From: UBA2266 sp964406945
GTDB lineage: Bacteria > Planctomycetota > Phycisphaerae > Sedimentisphaerales > Anaerobacaceae
NCBI GenBank assembly: GCA_964406945.1
Contig: CAYOTO010000010.1
Coordinates: 1-64,000 of the forward strand
Length of the DNA stretch: 64,000 nt
Direction of reading: 5' to 3'
Below are positions 51,714 through 61,129 of this stretch, one piece after another (positions within the stretch are counted from its first letter, which is position 1; each line of letters opens with the position of its first letter). The notes below the pieces were generated by a model, which worked only from the letters and a program-made list of their open reading frames with translations, did not search any database and was not told where the DNA came from. The translations under genes were made by a program, and so were the position numbers.

Positions 51714-52727
51714 CTACCTGCCCGAACTTCTCGGCGCACGCCTTACCGGAGGTCTGGCGGGTATCCGGGTCGGAGAGGAAGAACTGCGTCTGTTGAGCCT
51801 TCTGCCCAGATCGTCGAGCTTTTTAGCCTCGTCGGGCGTCACATGAGTTGAGGGTTTGGCATTCTTCATCAGCTCGTCTATTCGGGCCGCCTTCTCCGCC
51901 TCGCTCAAAGGCTTCCTGCCGCTTTTCTCGGTGTTCAGGCTGTTCTGCACACCGCGAAGCTGACTGATCAGCTCTTCCATCTTCGCCCTCTCTGCCGGGT
52001 CCACCGCCGGAGGCGCAGGCCTTGGCCGTGAAGCCGTTCTGCTCGAAGCCGCCACATTGGGCGCGGGGGCGTTTGTGTTCTTAGAGCCGTTCGAACGCGT
52101 CGCATCTGTTATAGCCTTCGCCGGGCTGCTGCCGGTATTGCCGGCCCGCATCGCGGCCACACGCGAAGCAACCGAATCGCCGTCCGTTTCCAGGGTCGAT
52201 GAAACCGATACCGGGCCGCTGTCGGCCGTTAATGTCATTTGCTCGTCGCCGCTGGAGACGACCACCGAATCCTCGTTGATTTCCTCGATCTTGAGATGCC
52301 CCAGCGTAGCGTCCACACGCACCCAGTGCGATCCCTTGCCCACTTCATCCACGAAAGCCAGCGATTCGGACGGATCGCCCTGGCAATAGCTTATTCCGAC
52401 AAGCTTGAACTTGGGCTGCGGCTTGGCAGGTTCGATGTTCTTCGGAAGCAGATCCCGCGGATCAATCTTCGCTACCGCCCTTTCCGGCGCCGGAGGATTG
52501 AGAAAATGAGCGTATGATTGTGCCTGTTTTACCAGCGGATCGGCCTTATCGCTCCCACCCGAGGAAGCTCCCCTGGCTTTTGTGAAAGCCGCGACGGCCC
52601 CGGGCTTGTTCAGAAATTCCTCTATCTCCGAATTGCCCTTGAACCCGAAAACCACCGAACTGACCAGAAATACCACCGCCAGTGCTGCAACCGCTATGCT
52701 CGTTATACGCAATGTCTTTATCATCAT
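51714..52727 (-). CDS. gspC: GspC-like type II secretion protein
   Basis: A 337-residue inner-membrane protein. A short cytoplasmic tail and one transmembrane helix (about 8-28) precede a homology-region-like beta domain at about 105-170: FKLVGISYCQG, then FVDEVGKGSHWVRV, then LKIEEINEDSVVV. That pattern is that of the GspC HR domain that contacts the secretin. No PDZ domain follows; instead there is a long Ser/Ala/Pro/Arg-rich tail. Its place just before gspD fits the classical C-D order. Weak sequence similarity, so moderate confidence. Confidence 0.75.
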   Translation of the reverse strand: MMIKTLRITSIAVAALAVVFLVSSVVFGFKGNSEIEEFLNKPGAVAAFTKARGASSGGSDKADPLVKQAQSYAHFLNPPAPERAVAKIDPRDLLPKNIEPAKPQPKFKLVGISYCQGDPSESLAFVDEVGKGSHWVRVDATLGHLKIEEINEDSVVVSSGDEQMTLTADSGPVSVSSTLETDGDSVASRVAAMRAGNTGSSPAKAITDATRSNGSKNTNAPAPNVAASSRTASRPRPAPPAVDPAERAKMEELISQLRGVQNSLNTEKSGRKPLSEAEKAARIDELMKNAKPSTHVTPDEAKKLDDLGRRLNRRSSSSPTRIPARPPVRRAPRSSGR

Positions 52728-52772
52728 GAACCCTTTCCTTATCCTTATTACTCTTTTGACATTGCGCAGGTG

Positions 52773-54077
52773 CTATGGTTCCCTCCAATGAACGATTTTT
52801 TCGAAATATTCGTCCTTATTACCCGCAAAATGCGTACTTTTTTCGGGAGTATGGCATTTCAGGCAGGCTTCATCGCCTTCTTCACGGGTTTTTACGGCGG
52901 GATTGGCGATATGGGCTGAACCGGGCCCGTGGCAGTTCTCGCAGCCCACGTTTTTCAGATCCGGCGTCTTTTCTTCTGTAATATAGCCGCTCTCGTATTC
53001 CATCCCAACCACATGGCAGACCACGCATTCCGGATCGTACTGCGATCCGACCTCCACCAGGGATTCAAACGCATTGGCGTGGGCCTTGGTGCTCCATTTC
53101 TCGTACTCGTACTCGTGGCAGCTCTTGCACCGGTCCGAACCAACAAATTTCAAGTCGCCCTCCAGCTTGAAACGCGGATAACTTTCCAGAAGATTGGCCT
53201 CCTTGACCAGCAATTGATAGGTCTGGTAAAGATTCACCTGCTGCGGGTCCTTCGGCATATCCTCGGAAACCGCCGCCCGGCCGTAACGCACCGAAGGCCC
53301 GTTCGGCTTATCGAAGTCGAATTTCAGGATCGTAACATACCTGCCGAAATAGCCTACAGACGCAACCACGGGCATTTCTCCCGGCTCGCTCAGAAGCTGC
53401 GGCTCATCCGAATCGGTCCTCAGAATAACACAATCGACCCCCAGCCTGTTCTGGCGGATGTAGTCGACTACCGACCTGTCGCCGTTTTCCACCAGCAGTA
53501 TCGACCCGGCCCGACCGGCATCGGCAAACAGCTCGTCCAGCCTGGCCGTGGGATCGCTCGCCGAATCGTAGACCGCTACCCGCACCGGCGGATCTTCATG
53601 CCTGAAAACCGAACCGATCTTGTTATCCGGTGCCCCGCCAACGCCCTCGGCCGCACTTAAGACCTCGAACCCGGACTCCAGACGCCCCGCATAGCCCAAA
53701 TTCACCGCGGTTTGAACGTCCTCCCGCGTGAAATTCACCACATCGTAGCCGAGCAGGTTGTAGGCTTCCATTATAATGTTGAACTTGATCAGATCCTGCT
53801 CACCCCGGCCCTCGATCAGGTTGCCGGTATCGACAATCAACCGGTCTTCTTCGCTCACACCCTTCCAGAGGGCTCCGCGACGGTCGAAACCGCCCAGTTG
53901 CCCGCCGCTGCAACCGCAAGGCCTCATCGCACCCAGCTCGTTGCCGGTCAAAAAGACGGTAAAAACCCCGCTCTCAGGCTCGATACCGGGATTTTCGCCC
54001 TCAGTACGCACCTCGTTCGGGGGCTCACAAGACGCCCCCAGGCACAAAAGACAAACGAATATGGCCAACAGTCTCAT
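52773..54077 (-). CDS. tetraheme cytochrome c lipoprotein with a nucleotidase-like N-terminal region
   Basis: A 434-residue lipoprotein (lipobox LGAS-Cys17). Residues 40-270 have a phosphoesterase/5'-nucleotidase-like outline: FLTGNELGAMRPCGCSGGQLGG, LIVDTGNLIEG, then YDVVNF. The metal-binding residues of active nucleotidases are not clear. The C-terminal part holds four CxxCH heme motifs: 317-321, 351-355, 379-383 and 405-409. It is likely an outer-envelope electron carrier of the cytochrome c554-like kind (recall). The neighbouring DUF1573 lipoprotein is upstream on the same strand (43 bases), and gspC is 45 bases downstream, so they may be one operon with the secretion genes. Substrate or partner unknown. 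Confidence 0.8.
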   Translation of the reverse strand: MRLLAIFVCLLCLGASCEPPNEVRTEGENPGIEPESGVFTVFLTGNELGAMRPCGCSGGQLGGFDRRGALWKGVSEEDRLIVDTGNLIEGRGEQDLIKFNIIMEAYNLLGYDVVNFTREDVQTAVNLGYAGRLESGFEVLSAAEGVGGAPDNKIGSVFRHEDPPVRVAVYDSASDPTARLDELFADAGRAGSILLVENGDRSVVDYIRQNRLGVDCVILRTDSDEPQLLSEPGEMPVVASVGYFGRYVTILKFDFDKPNGPSVRYGRAAVSEDMPKDPQQVNLYQTYQLLVKEANLLESYPRFKLEGDLKFVGSDRCKSCHEYEYEKWSTKAHANAFESLVEVGSQYDPECVVCHVVGMEYESGYITEEKTPDLKNVGCENCHGPGSAHIANPAVKTREEGDEACLKCHTPEKSTHFAGNKDEYFEKIVHWREP

Positions 54078-54120
54078 AAAATACCCCCTTAAGCGTCGGA
54101 CGCAGCACGACGCCGTCAAT

Positions 54121-55254
54121 CTACTTCCTGAGATAGAATCCGCGGCAGTTGATTGAAACGCGCTCGCCGTCGCTCAGATTCACATAGAAAGTATCAGTAA
54201 ACAGCGCTTTGCCCTCCGACGCCGGCGGCGTAATCTCAACTTCGAACTCATAGCCGTCCGTCAGTTCGCGCGTGTTCTTTACCTTTATATGGTTGTTCCG
54301 CGTGGAAGTCGATTCGATATCGAAAGCCTCGCCGTAGTTGTTGAGAACCCAGATCTTCCGCTCTATCGGCTTGCCCTCTTCGGCGTTAAACAGAATCAAC
54401 TGCGGAGGCGAAAGCTTATAACGGGCCAGCGTGCTGAAACCGATCGTAATCCCTTTGGCCTCCGGGTGGGTAAGGCTGATCTCGATAGCCCCGGCCAGAC
54501 CGCGTTTGAGCTTCTCTTCGTCCACTTTGGGCTGAATTGTAAACTCGGTCGCCTCGACAGCCGGATCGATATCGGCCGTTATGACGTTCGCCGTCGAGCG
54601 AAACCGGGTTATCGAAAACGCCTTGCCGTCCAGGCTCTTGAGCGTAATCGGCGGGCAGCCCGCCTCCGGCTTATTCAGAAACAGCCGAAGCGCCTTCGGA
54701 TTGTAATCCACCTTGGGCACTATCTTGGCCTTTATGCCTATGCCGACCTTGGGCTGCTTCCTGTCATTGGATTCGATGTACAGCGTCCGCGAAAATGTTC
54801 CCGCCCGCGTAGGCAGGCTGCAACTGATCTTAAGTGTGCCGCTTTGGCCCTTCTTGAGTTCCTTTTTGTCCATCGTGGCCGTACAGCCGCAGCAGGCCCC
54901 GATCTTGGTCAGCTTCAATATTCCTTCGCCAACATTCGTGATTTTGATCTCTTCGCTTTTCCTCATCCCCGGACCGGCCTCACCGAAATCGGCCTCCATC
55001 GAATCCAGACTGATCTTGGGCGGACGCTGGACTGTATCGGCCACCGCCGTATTGTTCGACTCCGGCTCAGCGTCTTCCGTGCCGGAAGGCCTGGGGCTTA
55101 CCGCAGTTTCGTTGTTGTTGTCCGCAACCGTCGTCGAGTCTTTCGGTTCGACTTGCGGAGTCTTCGAATCGGCGCTCTGCTCCTCACACCCGAATGTCAG
55201 GAGCAGCGCGAAACAAGCAAGTACGGACACGACAAAGAAGCTATTACGATTCAT
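54121..55254 (-). CDS. DUF1573 lipoprotein
   Basis: A 377-residue lipoprotein (lipobox LTFG-Cys23) with a Ser/Thr/Glu-rich linker (24-75) and Ig-like beta domains. The DUF1573 start DFGEAGPGMRKSEEIKITNVGEG and the Cys-rich IGACCGCTAT element are recognisable. The remaining ~200 residues are further beta-sandwich. DUF1573 proteins are frequent in Bacteroidetes and planctomycetes; their function is not established. GGAG nine bases upstream supports the ATG at 55254; the frame is open to 55356. It is first on the strand toward the gsp genes. Confidence 0.85.
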   Translation of the reverse strand: MNRNSFFVVSVLACFALLLTFGCEEQSADSKTPQVEPKDSTTVADNNNETAVSPRPSGTEDAEPESNNTAVADTVQRPPKISLDSMEADFGEAGPGMRKSEEIKITNVGEGILKLTKIGACCGCTATMDKKELKKGQSGTLKISCSLPTRAGTFSRTLYIESNDRKQPKVGIGIKAKIVPKVDYNPKALRLFLNKPEAGCPPITLKSLDGKAFSITRFRSTANVITADIDPAVEATEFTIQPKVDEEKLKRGLAGAIEISLTHPEAKGITIGFSTLARYKLSPPQLILFNAEEGKPIERKIWVLNNYGEAFDIESTSTRNNHIKVKNTRELTDGYEFEVEITPPASEGKALFTDTFYVNLSDGERVSINCRGFYLRK

Positions 55255-55760
55255 GTTCTCTACTCCAATTGAGAGCGTCTTATAATATGGTCTGCATGGC
55301 CTGCGAAGCCGTTTTTTCAGCCCGAAACTCCGCACAGCAGAGAAGCCCGTTCTCATCCAAAGCCGTTTACAGGACGCTCCGGGTCAAAACTTGTTTTCCC
55401 GAGCTACTTGAACACGCCATTTTATCTACGATACAACACCCACGCAAAGAATTTTCGCCTCCCGAACGCCCGAAAACCTCGGTTGCCCCTGGAACCGGCC
55501 CCGGGTGTGCACGCCCGTCCGCCGGATAGAGCCATGCACCATTATACAGACCTGCAGTTGCGGTTGTTTGCCGATAAACGCCCTTTTTGGCCCGTAATAA
55601 CCCCGCAAACAGCGGTTTATTGGACACAAAACCATTTTCTTTCGCCGGTCCGAACCAAACCCGCACCGTCGCACGAACCACTGTTATAACCGTTGAGGGT
55701 CTTTTTCGCTGTCCCGATATGCCCGCGACGCCGATACTGTAAACGGGCGTTGCCGCACCT

Positions 55761-55788
55761 TTGGGCCTGACGGCCGTACTTGCATAAT
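55761..55788 (+). promoter_or_regulatory. candidate promoter of the glycan locus
   Basis: TTGGGC (55761-55766) and CATAAT (55783-55788) are 16 bases apart. The -35 is weak, the -10 good. Transcription would start near 55795, inside the adjoining palindrome. Confidence 0.4.
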
Positions 55789-55804
55789 ACCGGCGGCGCC
55801 GGTA
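55788..55804 (+). promoter_or_regulatory. perfect palindrome overlapping the glycan-locus start site
   Basis: TACCGGCGGCGCCGGTA is an eight-base inverted repeat around one central G. It adjoins the -10 element and covers the predicted transcription start, 40 bases before the start codon, as an operator would. Other readings are a hairpin at the very 5' end of the mRNA. Confidence 0.5.
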
Positions 55805-55843
55805 CCATACTGGGTCTTAATCCAATGTTTCTCGGAGCCGAAT

Positions 55844-56830
55844 ATGGCCGAATATGGTCTCGAACTCTCGGTCGTAGTGCCCCTGCTTAACGAGCAGGAC
55901 AATATAGAAGAGCTTCACGAGCAGATAAAACAGGCACTGGCCGAAAAATTCGACTACGAAGTAATTTTCGTCGACGATGGAAGCACCGACAAAAGCTTTG
56001 AAATCCTTGCGCGCCTGCAGAAAGAAGACAATCGCGTCCGCGTAATCCGGTTTCGAAAGAACTTTGGCCAGACAGCGGCCATGAGCGCCGGTTTCTCCCA
56101 CGCCAGAGGCAGGCTGATCGCCCCCATGGACGCCGATCTTCAGAACGACCCGGCCGACATACCCGCCATGGTCGAAAAACTCGACGAAGGGTACGATATC
56201 GTCAGCGGCTGGCGAAAAGTCAGGCACGACAAGACCCTGACGAGGCTGTTGCCCTCAAAAATTGCAAACTGGATCATCTCCAAAATAACGGGCGTACCGC
56301 TTCACGACTTCGGCTGCACTCTCAAAATCTACCGCGCCGAGATTCTCAAACAAACCAACCTCTACGGCGAAATGCACCGCTTCATACCCGCACTTGCGTC
56401 GTGGGCCGGTGCCGATATCCGCGAAATGGTCGTCAATCACCGCCCCAGAACGGCAGGCGTCGCAAAATACGGCCTCGGCAGAATCACCAAAGTCGTGCTC
56501 GACCTGATCACGGTCAAGTTCCTCGGCTCTTACTCGACCAAGCCCATCTATGTATTCGGAGGCCTCGGCGGGCTATCGGCACTCGGAGCGTTCATGGTGG
56601 GCCTGATAGTCCTCTATCAGAAGTTCATGGCCGCCAGACCCATAGCCATGAACAGAAACCCCCTGCTCATCCTCACCGCCGTGCTGATTCTGGCCACCAT
56701 CCAGTTCATTCTCATGGGCCTCATAGCCGAGCTGCTGGTAAGGACCTACCACGAGTCCCAGAGCCGCCCCACCTACGTAATCCGAGAAATCCTCGAATCA
56801 ACAGATGACCGGGAAGAAGATAATGGCTAA
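55844..56830 (+). CDS. family 2 glycosyltransferase, DPM/GtrB type
   Basis: A 328-residue membrane-associated transferase. The N-terminal GT-A domain shows SVVVPLLNEQDNI, VDDGSTDKS (44-52) and MDADLQNDP, the nucleotide/metal motifs. Two C-terminal transmembrane helices (about 230-255 and 270-295) resemble those of dolichyl-phosphate mannose synthase and GtrB, which transfer a sugar to a polyprenyl phosphate carrier. GGAG nine bases before the ATG. The next gene overlaps its end and may use the lipid-linked sugar as donor. Confidence 0.92.
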   Translation: MAEYGLELSVVVPLLNEQDNIEELHEQIKQALAEKFDYEVIFVDDGSTDKSFEILARLQKEDNRVRVIRFRKNFGQTAAMSAGFSHARGRLIAPMDADLQNDPADIPAMVEKLDEGYDIVSGWRKVRHDKTLTRLLPSKIANWIISKITGVPLHDFGCTLKIYRAEILKQTNLYGEMHRFIPALASWAGADIREMVVNHRPRTAGVAKYGLGRITKVVLDLITVKFLGSYSTKPIYVFGGLGGLSALGAFMVGLIVLYQKFMAARPIAMNRNPLLILTAVLILATIQFILMGLIAELLVRTYHESQSRPTYVIREILESTDDREEDNG

Positions 56831-58778
56831 ACACCAAAAGAACCGCCCCAGCAGGAAACCTGCACCCAGATCGCCTCAAAAGCCCGCCAGGATTCGCGAA
56901 CCCATGGCCGCCTGGAAGAAAAATCTGATCTTCGCCCTTATAACGGCGGTACTGGCGGCGATACCTTTCGCTTACGGCAAGTACTTCGAGTTGAACACGC
57001 CCGGTGCTTTCGATTCGGGCGCGTATGTCTATTCGGCCGCACACGTGCTCGACGGAGCCGAAATCGGCGTGGACGAAAAGCCCAGCGCCCAGCACGGCAC
57101 GCTTCTGGTGAACATGCTCGGGGTCAAACTGTTCGGCTACAGTGACTACGGCCCGAAAATCATTCAGGGACTCATGCAGATAGCCGCGTTGGTCCTGATG
57201 TACCTGGCCATGAGAAAGGCCTTCGGAGCGCTGGCCGCCGGCGTCGGCGTGGTCATGGCGTCGCTGTTTCTTTCATCGCCGCTGATAGCCAAGTACGGCA
57301 ACGTAAAAGAACAGTACATGATCGCCTTCATGATCGCCGGCATAAGCTGCTTCATGCTCTACGAATTCTCGAAGAAATGGCCCTGGGCCGTCGCCGCCGG
57401 AGCCTGCCTGATATGGGGACCGCTTTTCAAACAGACCGGCATGTCCGCAATAGGCGCAGTCGGCGTATACCTATTCGTCCAGCCTATATTCAAAAACAGA
57501 ACCGTCAAACAGACCGCGAAGGAAATCGGCCTCTTATTCGCCGGAGCCGCTGCCGCCCTAGCCCCAATTTTCATATGGATCATAGGCTGGGACATCCAGT
57601 GGCACCTGCCTTACGAGTGGCTGTGGAATATACTGGCCGGACTAATCCCGTCAGGTGATTCGGCCGAAAGCGGCGCAATCGGCGGAGCCTACATCTCCGA
57701 GGCGCGCAAATTCGTGCCGTTCTCGGAGCAGTTCCCGCGCGTGATGCGATATTACGGACTCTTCTGGCTGCCGATCGGACTGGCCGCCGGATCGATAGTC
57801 TTTGCCGTGGCAATGTTTATCCAGGACCGTTTTTTCAAAGACAAAAGAACCGCCCCGCTCTGCCGCCGCCTGGTTCTGCTGCTGGGCCTCTGGTGGATGC
57901 TCGACATGGCGTTTGTATGGATCAGCCCGAGGTCTTACGAGCAGTACTACCTGCCCTTGAACGCCTCGGCCGCCATGCTCGCCGGATTCGTGCTGGTCCT
58001 GTTCACCAGAAAGATGCTCGACCCGACCACCAAAATTGGCTGGAAGATCATCGGCCTGGTAATAATGCATGTGGTCTTCATCACCGGCACACACCACATA
58101 ATCCACGGCGTAAAGAAAAGTCCCTTTTCCGGTCAGTCTTACGGCAAGGATGTCAGACGAAACGGTTACGTCCAGAGGTACAAGGAAGTATCGAGAATTA
58201 ACGAAACCGGCATAATCTACCCCTGGCAGGCCGTCGGCCAATACATACAGAACAACTCCGAACCCGACGACAAAATGTACGTCTGGGGCTGGTATCCGGG
58301 CATTTACGTCGCGGCCCAGCGGTTCAGCTCAGCGTCGAAGGCATTTTCCATGCCGCGTCCGGCGCCGCCGGTGCTTGCCGAGCTGGTCGATACTCTGCTG
58401 AAGGAGTTCAAGGCCGAACCGCCCAAATATATAGTCGACTCGCACAAACGCCACATCCCGCTGGAGCGTCCGCCGTATGAACTGTGGCCCATTATGAATC
58501 CGCGGTTCTTTCCGAAACTGATCGAGCGACCCGTTTTTCTGCCGAGGGCCCCCGCCATCATCGAGCAGTACAACCAGGCCTGGGCGCAGATGCTGGAAAA
58601 GAGCTTCGACCAGGCCGAGGCCGAAAGATACAAAGCTCTCGCTCCGCTCAGAGAGTACATCCGCGATAATTATGAGATCGTGGACCAGCAGGCATACAGG
58701 CCCGACCCGTACGGAGGTCTGCGCCATCCGAAATTCAGCAACCAGGTAATCTTCCGACTGAAAAACCGGGCCGGCTGA
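56823..58778 (+). CDS. ArnT/PMT-like membrane glycosyltransferase (GT39-type)
   Basis: A 651-residue integral membrane protein. After a basic N-terminus there are about ten hydrophobic segments between residues 30 and 425, followed by a soluble C-terminal domain of about 200 residues. The first loop has the acidic residue pattern GAFDSGAYVYS, which in GT39-family proteins contacts the lipid-linked sugar. Its start overlaps the end of the preceding GT2 gene by eight bases. Likely uses the polyprenyl-phosphate sugar made by that enzyme to decorate lipid A, proteins or glycans (inference). The closest subfamily is uncertain. Confidence 0.75.
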   Translation: MAKHQKNRPSRKPAPRSPQKPARIREPMAAWKKNLIFALITAVLAAIPFAYGKYFELNTPGAFDSGAYVYSAAHVLDGAEIGVDEKPSAQHGTLLVNMLGVKLFGYSDYGPKIIQGLMQIAALVLMYLAMRKAFGALAAGVGVVMASLFLSSPLIAKYGNVKEQYMIAFMIAGISCFMLYEFSKKWPWAVAAGACLIWGPLFKQTGMSAIGAVGVYLFVQPIFKNRTVKQTAKEIGLLFAGAAAALAPIFIWIIGWDIQWHLPYEWLWNILAGLIPSGDSAESGAIGGAYISEARKFVPFSEQFPRVMRYYGLFWLPIGLAAGSIVFAVAMFIQDRFFKDKRTAPLCRRLVLLLGLWWMLDMAFVWISPRSYEQYYLPLNASAAMLAGFVLVLFTRKMLDPTTKIGWKIIGLVIMHVVFITGTHHIIHGVKKSPFSGQSYGKDVRRNGYVQRYKEVSRINETGIIYPWQAVGQYIQNNSEPDDKMYVWGWYPGIYVAAQRFSSASKAFSMPRPAPPVLAELVDTLLKEFKAEPPKYIVDSHKRHIPLERPPYELWPIMNPRFFPKLIERPVFLPRAPAIIEQYNQAWAQMLEKSFDQAEAERYKALAPLREYIRDNYEIVDQQAYRPDPYGGLRHPKFSNQVIFRLKNRAG

Positions 58779-58891
58779 CTATAGTATGTATCACCTGAGA
58801 TTACGTCATACCGAACAAAGGCAAGCATCCGGGCTTCTAAAAGAGATGTTACTTTGATGAGTCCGTGGCTCATTTAGCGTAGAGAAATGCC

Positions 58892-60028
58892 GTGTCGAAA
58901 TTCAAGCTGCTCATGCTCAACTACGAATTCCCGCCAATCGGAGGCGGGGCCGCGATGGCGCACAGGGCGCTTCTGGATCAATACGCAAAGCAAGCGGACT
59001 TGGAAGTTGATGTCCTGACTTCCGGCGTGCCCGATGCCCCGCAAATAGAGCAGCTCTCGCCGAACATAACCGTGCGTCGAATCCGCCTGCACAAAAAGCA
59101 CCTGCACCACTGGCGAAAAATCGAAGTTATCGAATGGCTCAGCAGGGCCAAACGTCTTTACCGCCGCATGTTGCGGGAGAAAGACTACGCCCTGGTCCAT
59201 GCATTCTTCGGCTTTCCCACCGGCTATCTCTGCTACAAAACCAGGAGCGAGATTCCGTATATAATCAGCCTTCGCGGGTCCGATGTCCCCGGCAGGCACG
59301 CCAGGCTGCAACTGGAGTACAAGATTCTGGCGCCGCTTTTCAGTGCTATCTGGAGGAATGCCGCAGCCGTAGTCGCGTGCAGTGAAGGACTGAAACAGCG
59401 AGCCAACCGCTTCCTGGGGTCCGTGGATATACGAGTCATCCCCAACGGCGTTGATACCGCCCGCTTCCATCCGCCGGGTGAGATCGAATCAGCGGATCAT
59501 CTGCGGCTGCTCACCGTCGGCCGGCTCTCGGTAACCAAACGCGTCGATATGCTCCTGGAAGCGGTCGAACTGCTGATCGAACGCGGCTGCAGGGTCAAGT
59601 TGAAAATCGTGGGCGGCGGACCGTTGGAAAACGAACTGCGGGAACTCGCCCGCCGCAAGCAAATTGAATCGGCGGTGGAATTCACCGGCCGGGTCGATCC
59701 GGCCGAAATGCCCGAAATCTACCGACACGGCGACATCTTCGTCTCGGCCTCGATGCAGGAAGGCATGAGCAACGCAATGCTCGAAGCAATCGCAACCAAT
59801 CTGCCCGTAGTAACAACGCGCTGTGAAGGTGTCGAAGAGTTGGTCACGGACAATGGCTTGATCATAGATTCGCCGGAACCGGCTGAAATAGCCGACGCAA
59901 TCGAAACGCTGGTCGCCGACCCCGACCGCCGAAAAACCATGTCCGCCGCCGCGACCCAGAAAGCAGAACAATACACCCCGCAAACCCCCGCCAACAAATA
60001 CCTGAACCTCTACAAGGCTGTGCTATGA
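58892..60028 (+). CDS. family 4 glycosyltransferase (first)
   Basis: A 378-residue GT-B enzyme. The N-terminal half has LLMLNYEFPPIGGGAA and the acceptor-side SLRGSDVPGRHARL. The C-terminal half shows RVIPNGVDTARF, the VGRLSVTKRVDMLLEA region, IVGGGPLENELREL, and the nucleotide motif EGMSNAMLEAIATNLPVV with the catalytic Glu pair (EGMSNAMLE). Start is GTG at 58892. The next gene overlaps its stop by four bases (ATGA). It adds a sugar to a surface glycan; the sugar is unknown. Confidence 0.9.
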   Translation: MSKFKLLMLNYEFPPIGGGAAMAHRALLDQYAKQADLEVDVLTSGVPDAPQIEQLSPNITVRRIRLHKKHLHHWRKIEVIEWLSRAKRLYRRMLREKDYALVHAFFGFPTGYLCYKTRSEIPYIISLRGSDVPGRHARLQLEYKILAPLFSAIWRNAAAVVACSEGLKQRANRFLGSVDIRVIPNGVDTARFHPPGEIESADHLRLLTVGRLSVTKRVDMLLEAVELLIERGCRVKLKIVGGGPLENELRELARRKQIESAVEFTGRVDPAEMPEIYRHGDIFVSASMQEGMSNAMLEAIATNLPVVTTRCEGVEELVTDNGLIIDSPEPAEIADAIETLVADPDRRKTMSAAATQKAEQYTPQTPANKYLNLYKAVL

Positions 60029-61128
60029 AAACGACCGTGATGCATGTTATCGATCATCTCGGTTATGGCGGCGCGCCCACAGTCGTAAAGAACATCGTCG
60101 AAAACATGAAGGACGACAGCGTTGAGAACATTGTGTGCGCTCTGAGAAAGAATCCCAGGCCTCTTCCGGTCAGCGCAGAAACAGTCGATCTTGATTCTCA
60201 CAAGTTTGATCCGTTTACGTGCATCAAGATCGCGCGTCTGGCAAGGAAAAGAAACATCGATATCATTCACGCCCATCTCCAGAAGTCTATCCTTTCGGCT
60301 CTTGTGGCCTCCTTCTTCTGCGGATCCAAAGTCATAATCCACGAGCACGGCCCCGTATTTCGCGGCGGCACGGGTTGTTTCTATAGGCTGGGGATAAGAA
60401 TGCTCCGTTCTCGGGTTACCCATGCAATCGCCAACTCGGCTGCTGCGAAGCGCGCACTTCAACGAGCTTCGAAGATCGACGGTGACTTTATCTCAGTGGT
60501 TGAGAACTTCATAGACAGCACCCGTTTTGATCCGGAAAGATACGATCGAATCCAATCCAGGAAGAAGTTGAAGATCTCCAACGAGGCAATGGTCATAGGT
60601 TTTGTTGGCAGACTGGACAGGTGCAAGGGCGTCGATATTCTGTTGAATGCCGCCAGGACACTGCTGGCCTGCAACCGGGGCTATCGCTTCGTAATCGTAG
60701 GCTACGGCGCCGAAGAGCATAATCTCCGCCGTCTGGCAAGAGAACTGGCGATATCGGAACAGGTGACTTTCACTGGTCTTTGCGAGAACCCCGCCGCTGC
60801 AATGGCCGCGTTCGACCTTGCCGTAATCCCAAGCCGAAGAGAAGCATTCGGAATCACCGCCGTCGAACTGATGGCAATGGGCGTCCCGGTGATAGCATCG
60901 ACCGTGGGAGGCCTGCCCGAGTTGATCGAAAACGAAAGAACAGGCCTGCTGCTGGCCGAACTTAACCCCGAACAAATCGCCGCGGCTGTGAAGAAACTCG
61001 CCTCTGATCCCGACCTGAGAACCACCCTGGCCGAGAATGCCCGCAATTTCGCCAAACAGTTCGACGGCACTCGGCAAATAGAAGAACTCCGGCAGATTTA
61101 CAGAACAATCTCCTCCCCGGATAACTGA
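60025..61128 (+). CDS. family 4 glycosyltransferase (second)
   Basis: A 367-residue GT-B enzyme starting MHVIDHLGYGGAP after four residues, a typical GT4 N-terminus, with IHEHGPVFRGGTG, FVGRLDRCKGVDILLNA and the catalytic segment SRREAFGITAVELMAMGVPVIA. It overlaps the first GT4 gene and is followed by a methyltransferase after one base, so all three are in one operon. It has somewhat more A/T than the first GT4. Confidence 0.9.
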   Translation: MKTTVMHVIDHLGYGGAPTVVKNIVENMKDDSVENIVCALRKNPRPLPVSAETVDLDSHKFDPFTCIKIARLARKRNIDIIHAHLQKSILSALVASFFCGSKVIIHEHGPVFRGGTGCFYRLGIRMLRSRVTHAIANSAAAKRALQRASKIDGDFISVVENFIDSTRFDPERYDRIQSRKKLKISNEAMVIGFVGRLDRCKGVDILLNAARTLLACNRGYRFVIVGYGAEEHNLRRLARELAISEQVTFTGLCENPAAAMAAFDLAVIPSRREAFGITAVELMAMGVPVIASTVGGLPELIENERTGLLLAELNPEQIAAAVKKLASDPDLRTTLAENARNFAKQFDGTRQIEELRQIYRTISSPDN

Positions 61129-61129
61129 T

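Larger units (their letters stand above)
55255..55843. other. divergent intergenic region before the glycan locus
   Basis: 589 bases without a convincing gene; small frames here are arginine- and cysteine-rich noise. The right end has a promoter and palindrome for the plus-strand glycosyltransferase gene (55761-55804). The left end has TATTATAA on the minus strand near 55285-55292, a possible -10 for the DUF1573 gene, without a clear -35. Confidence 0.4.
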
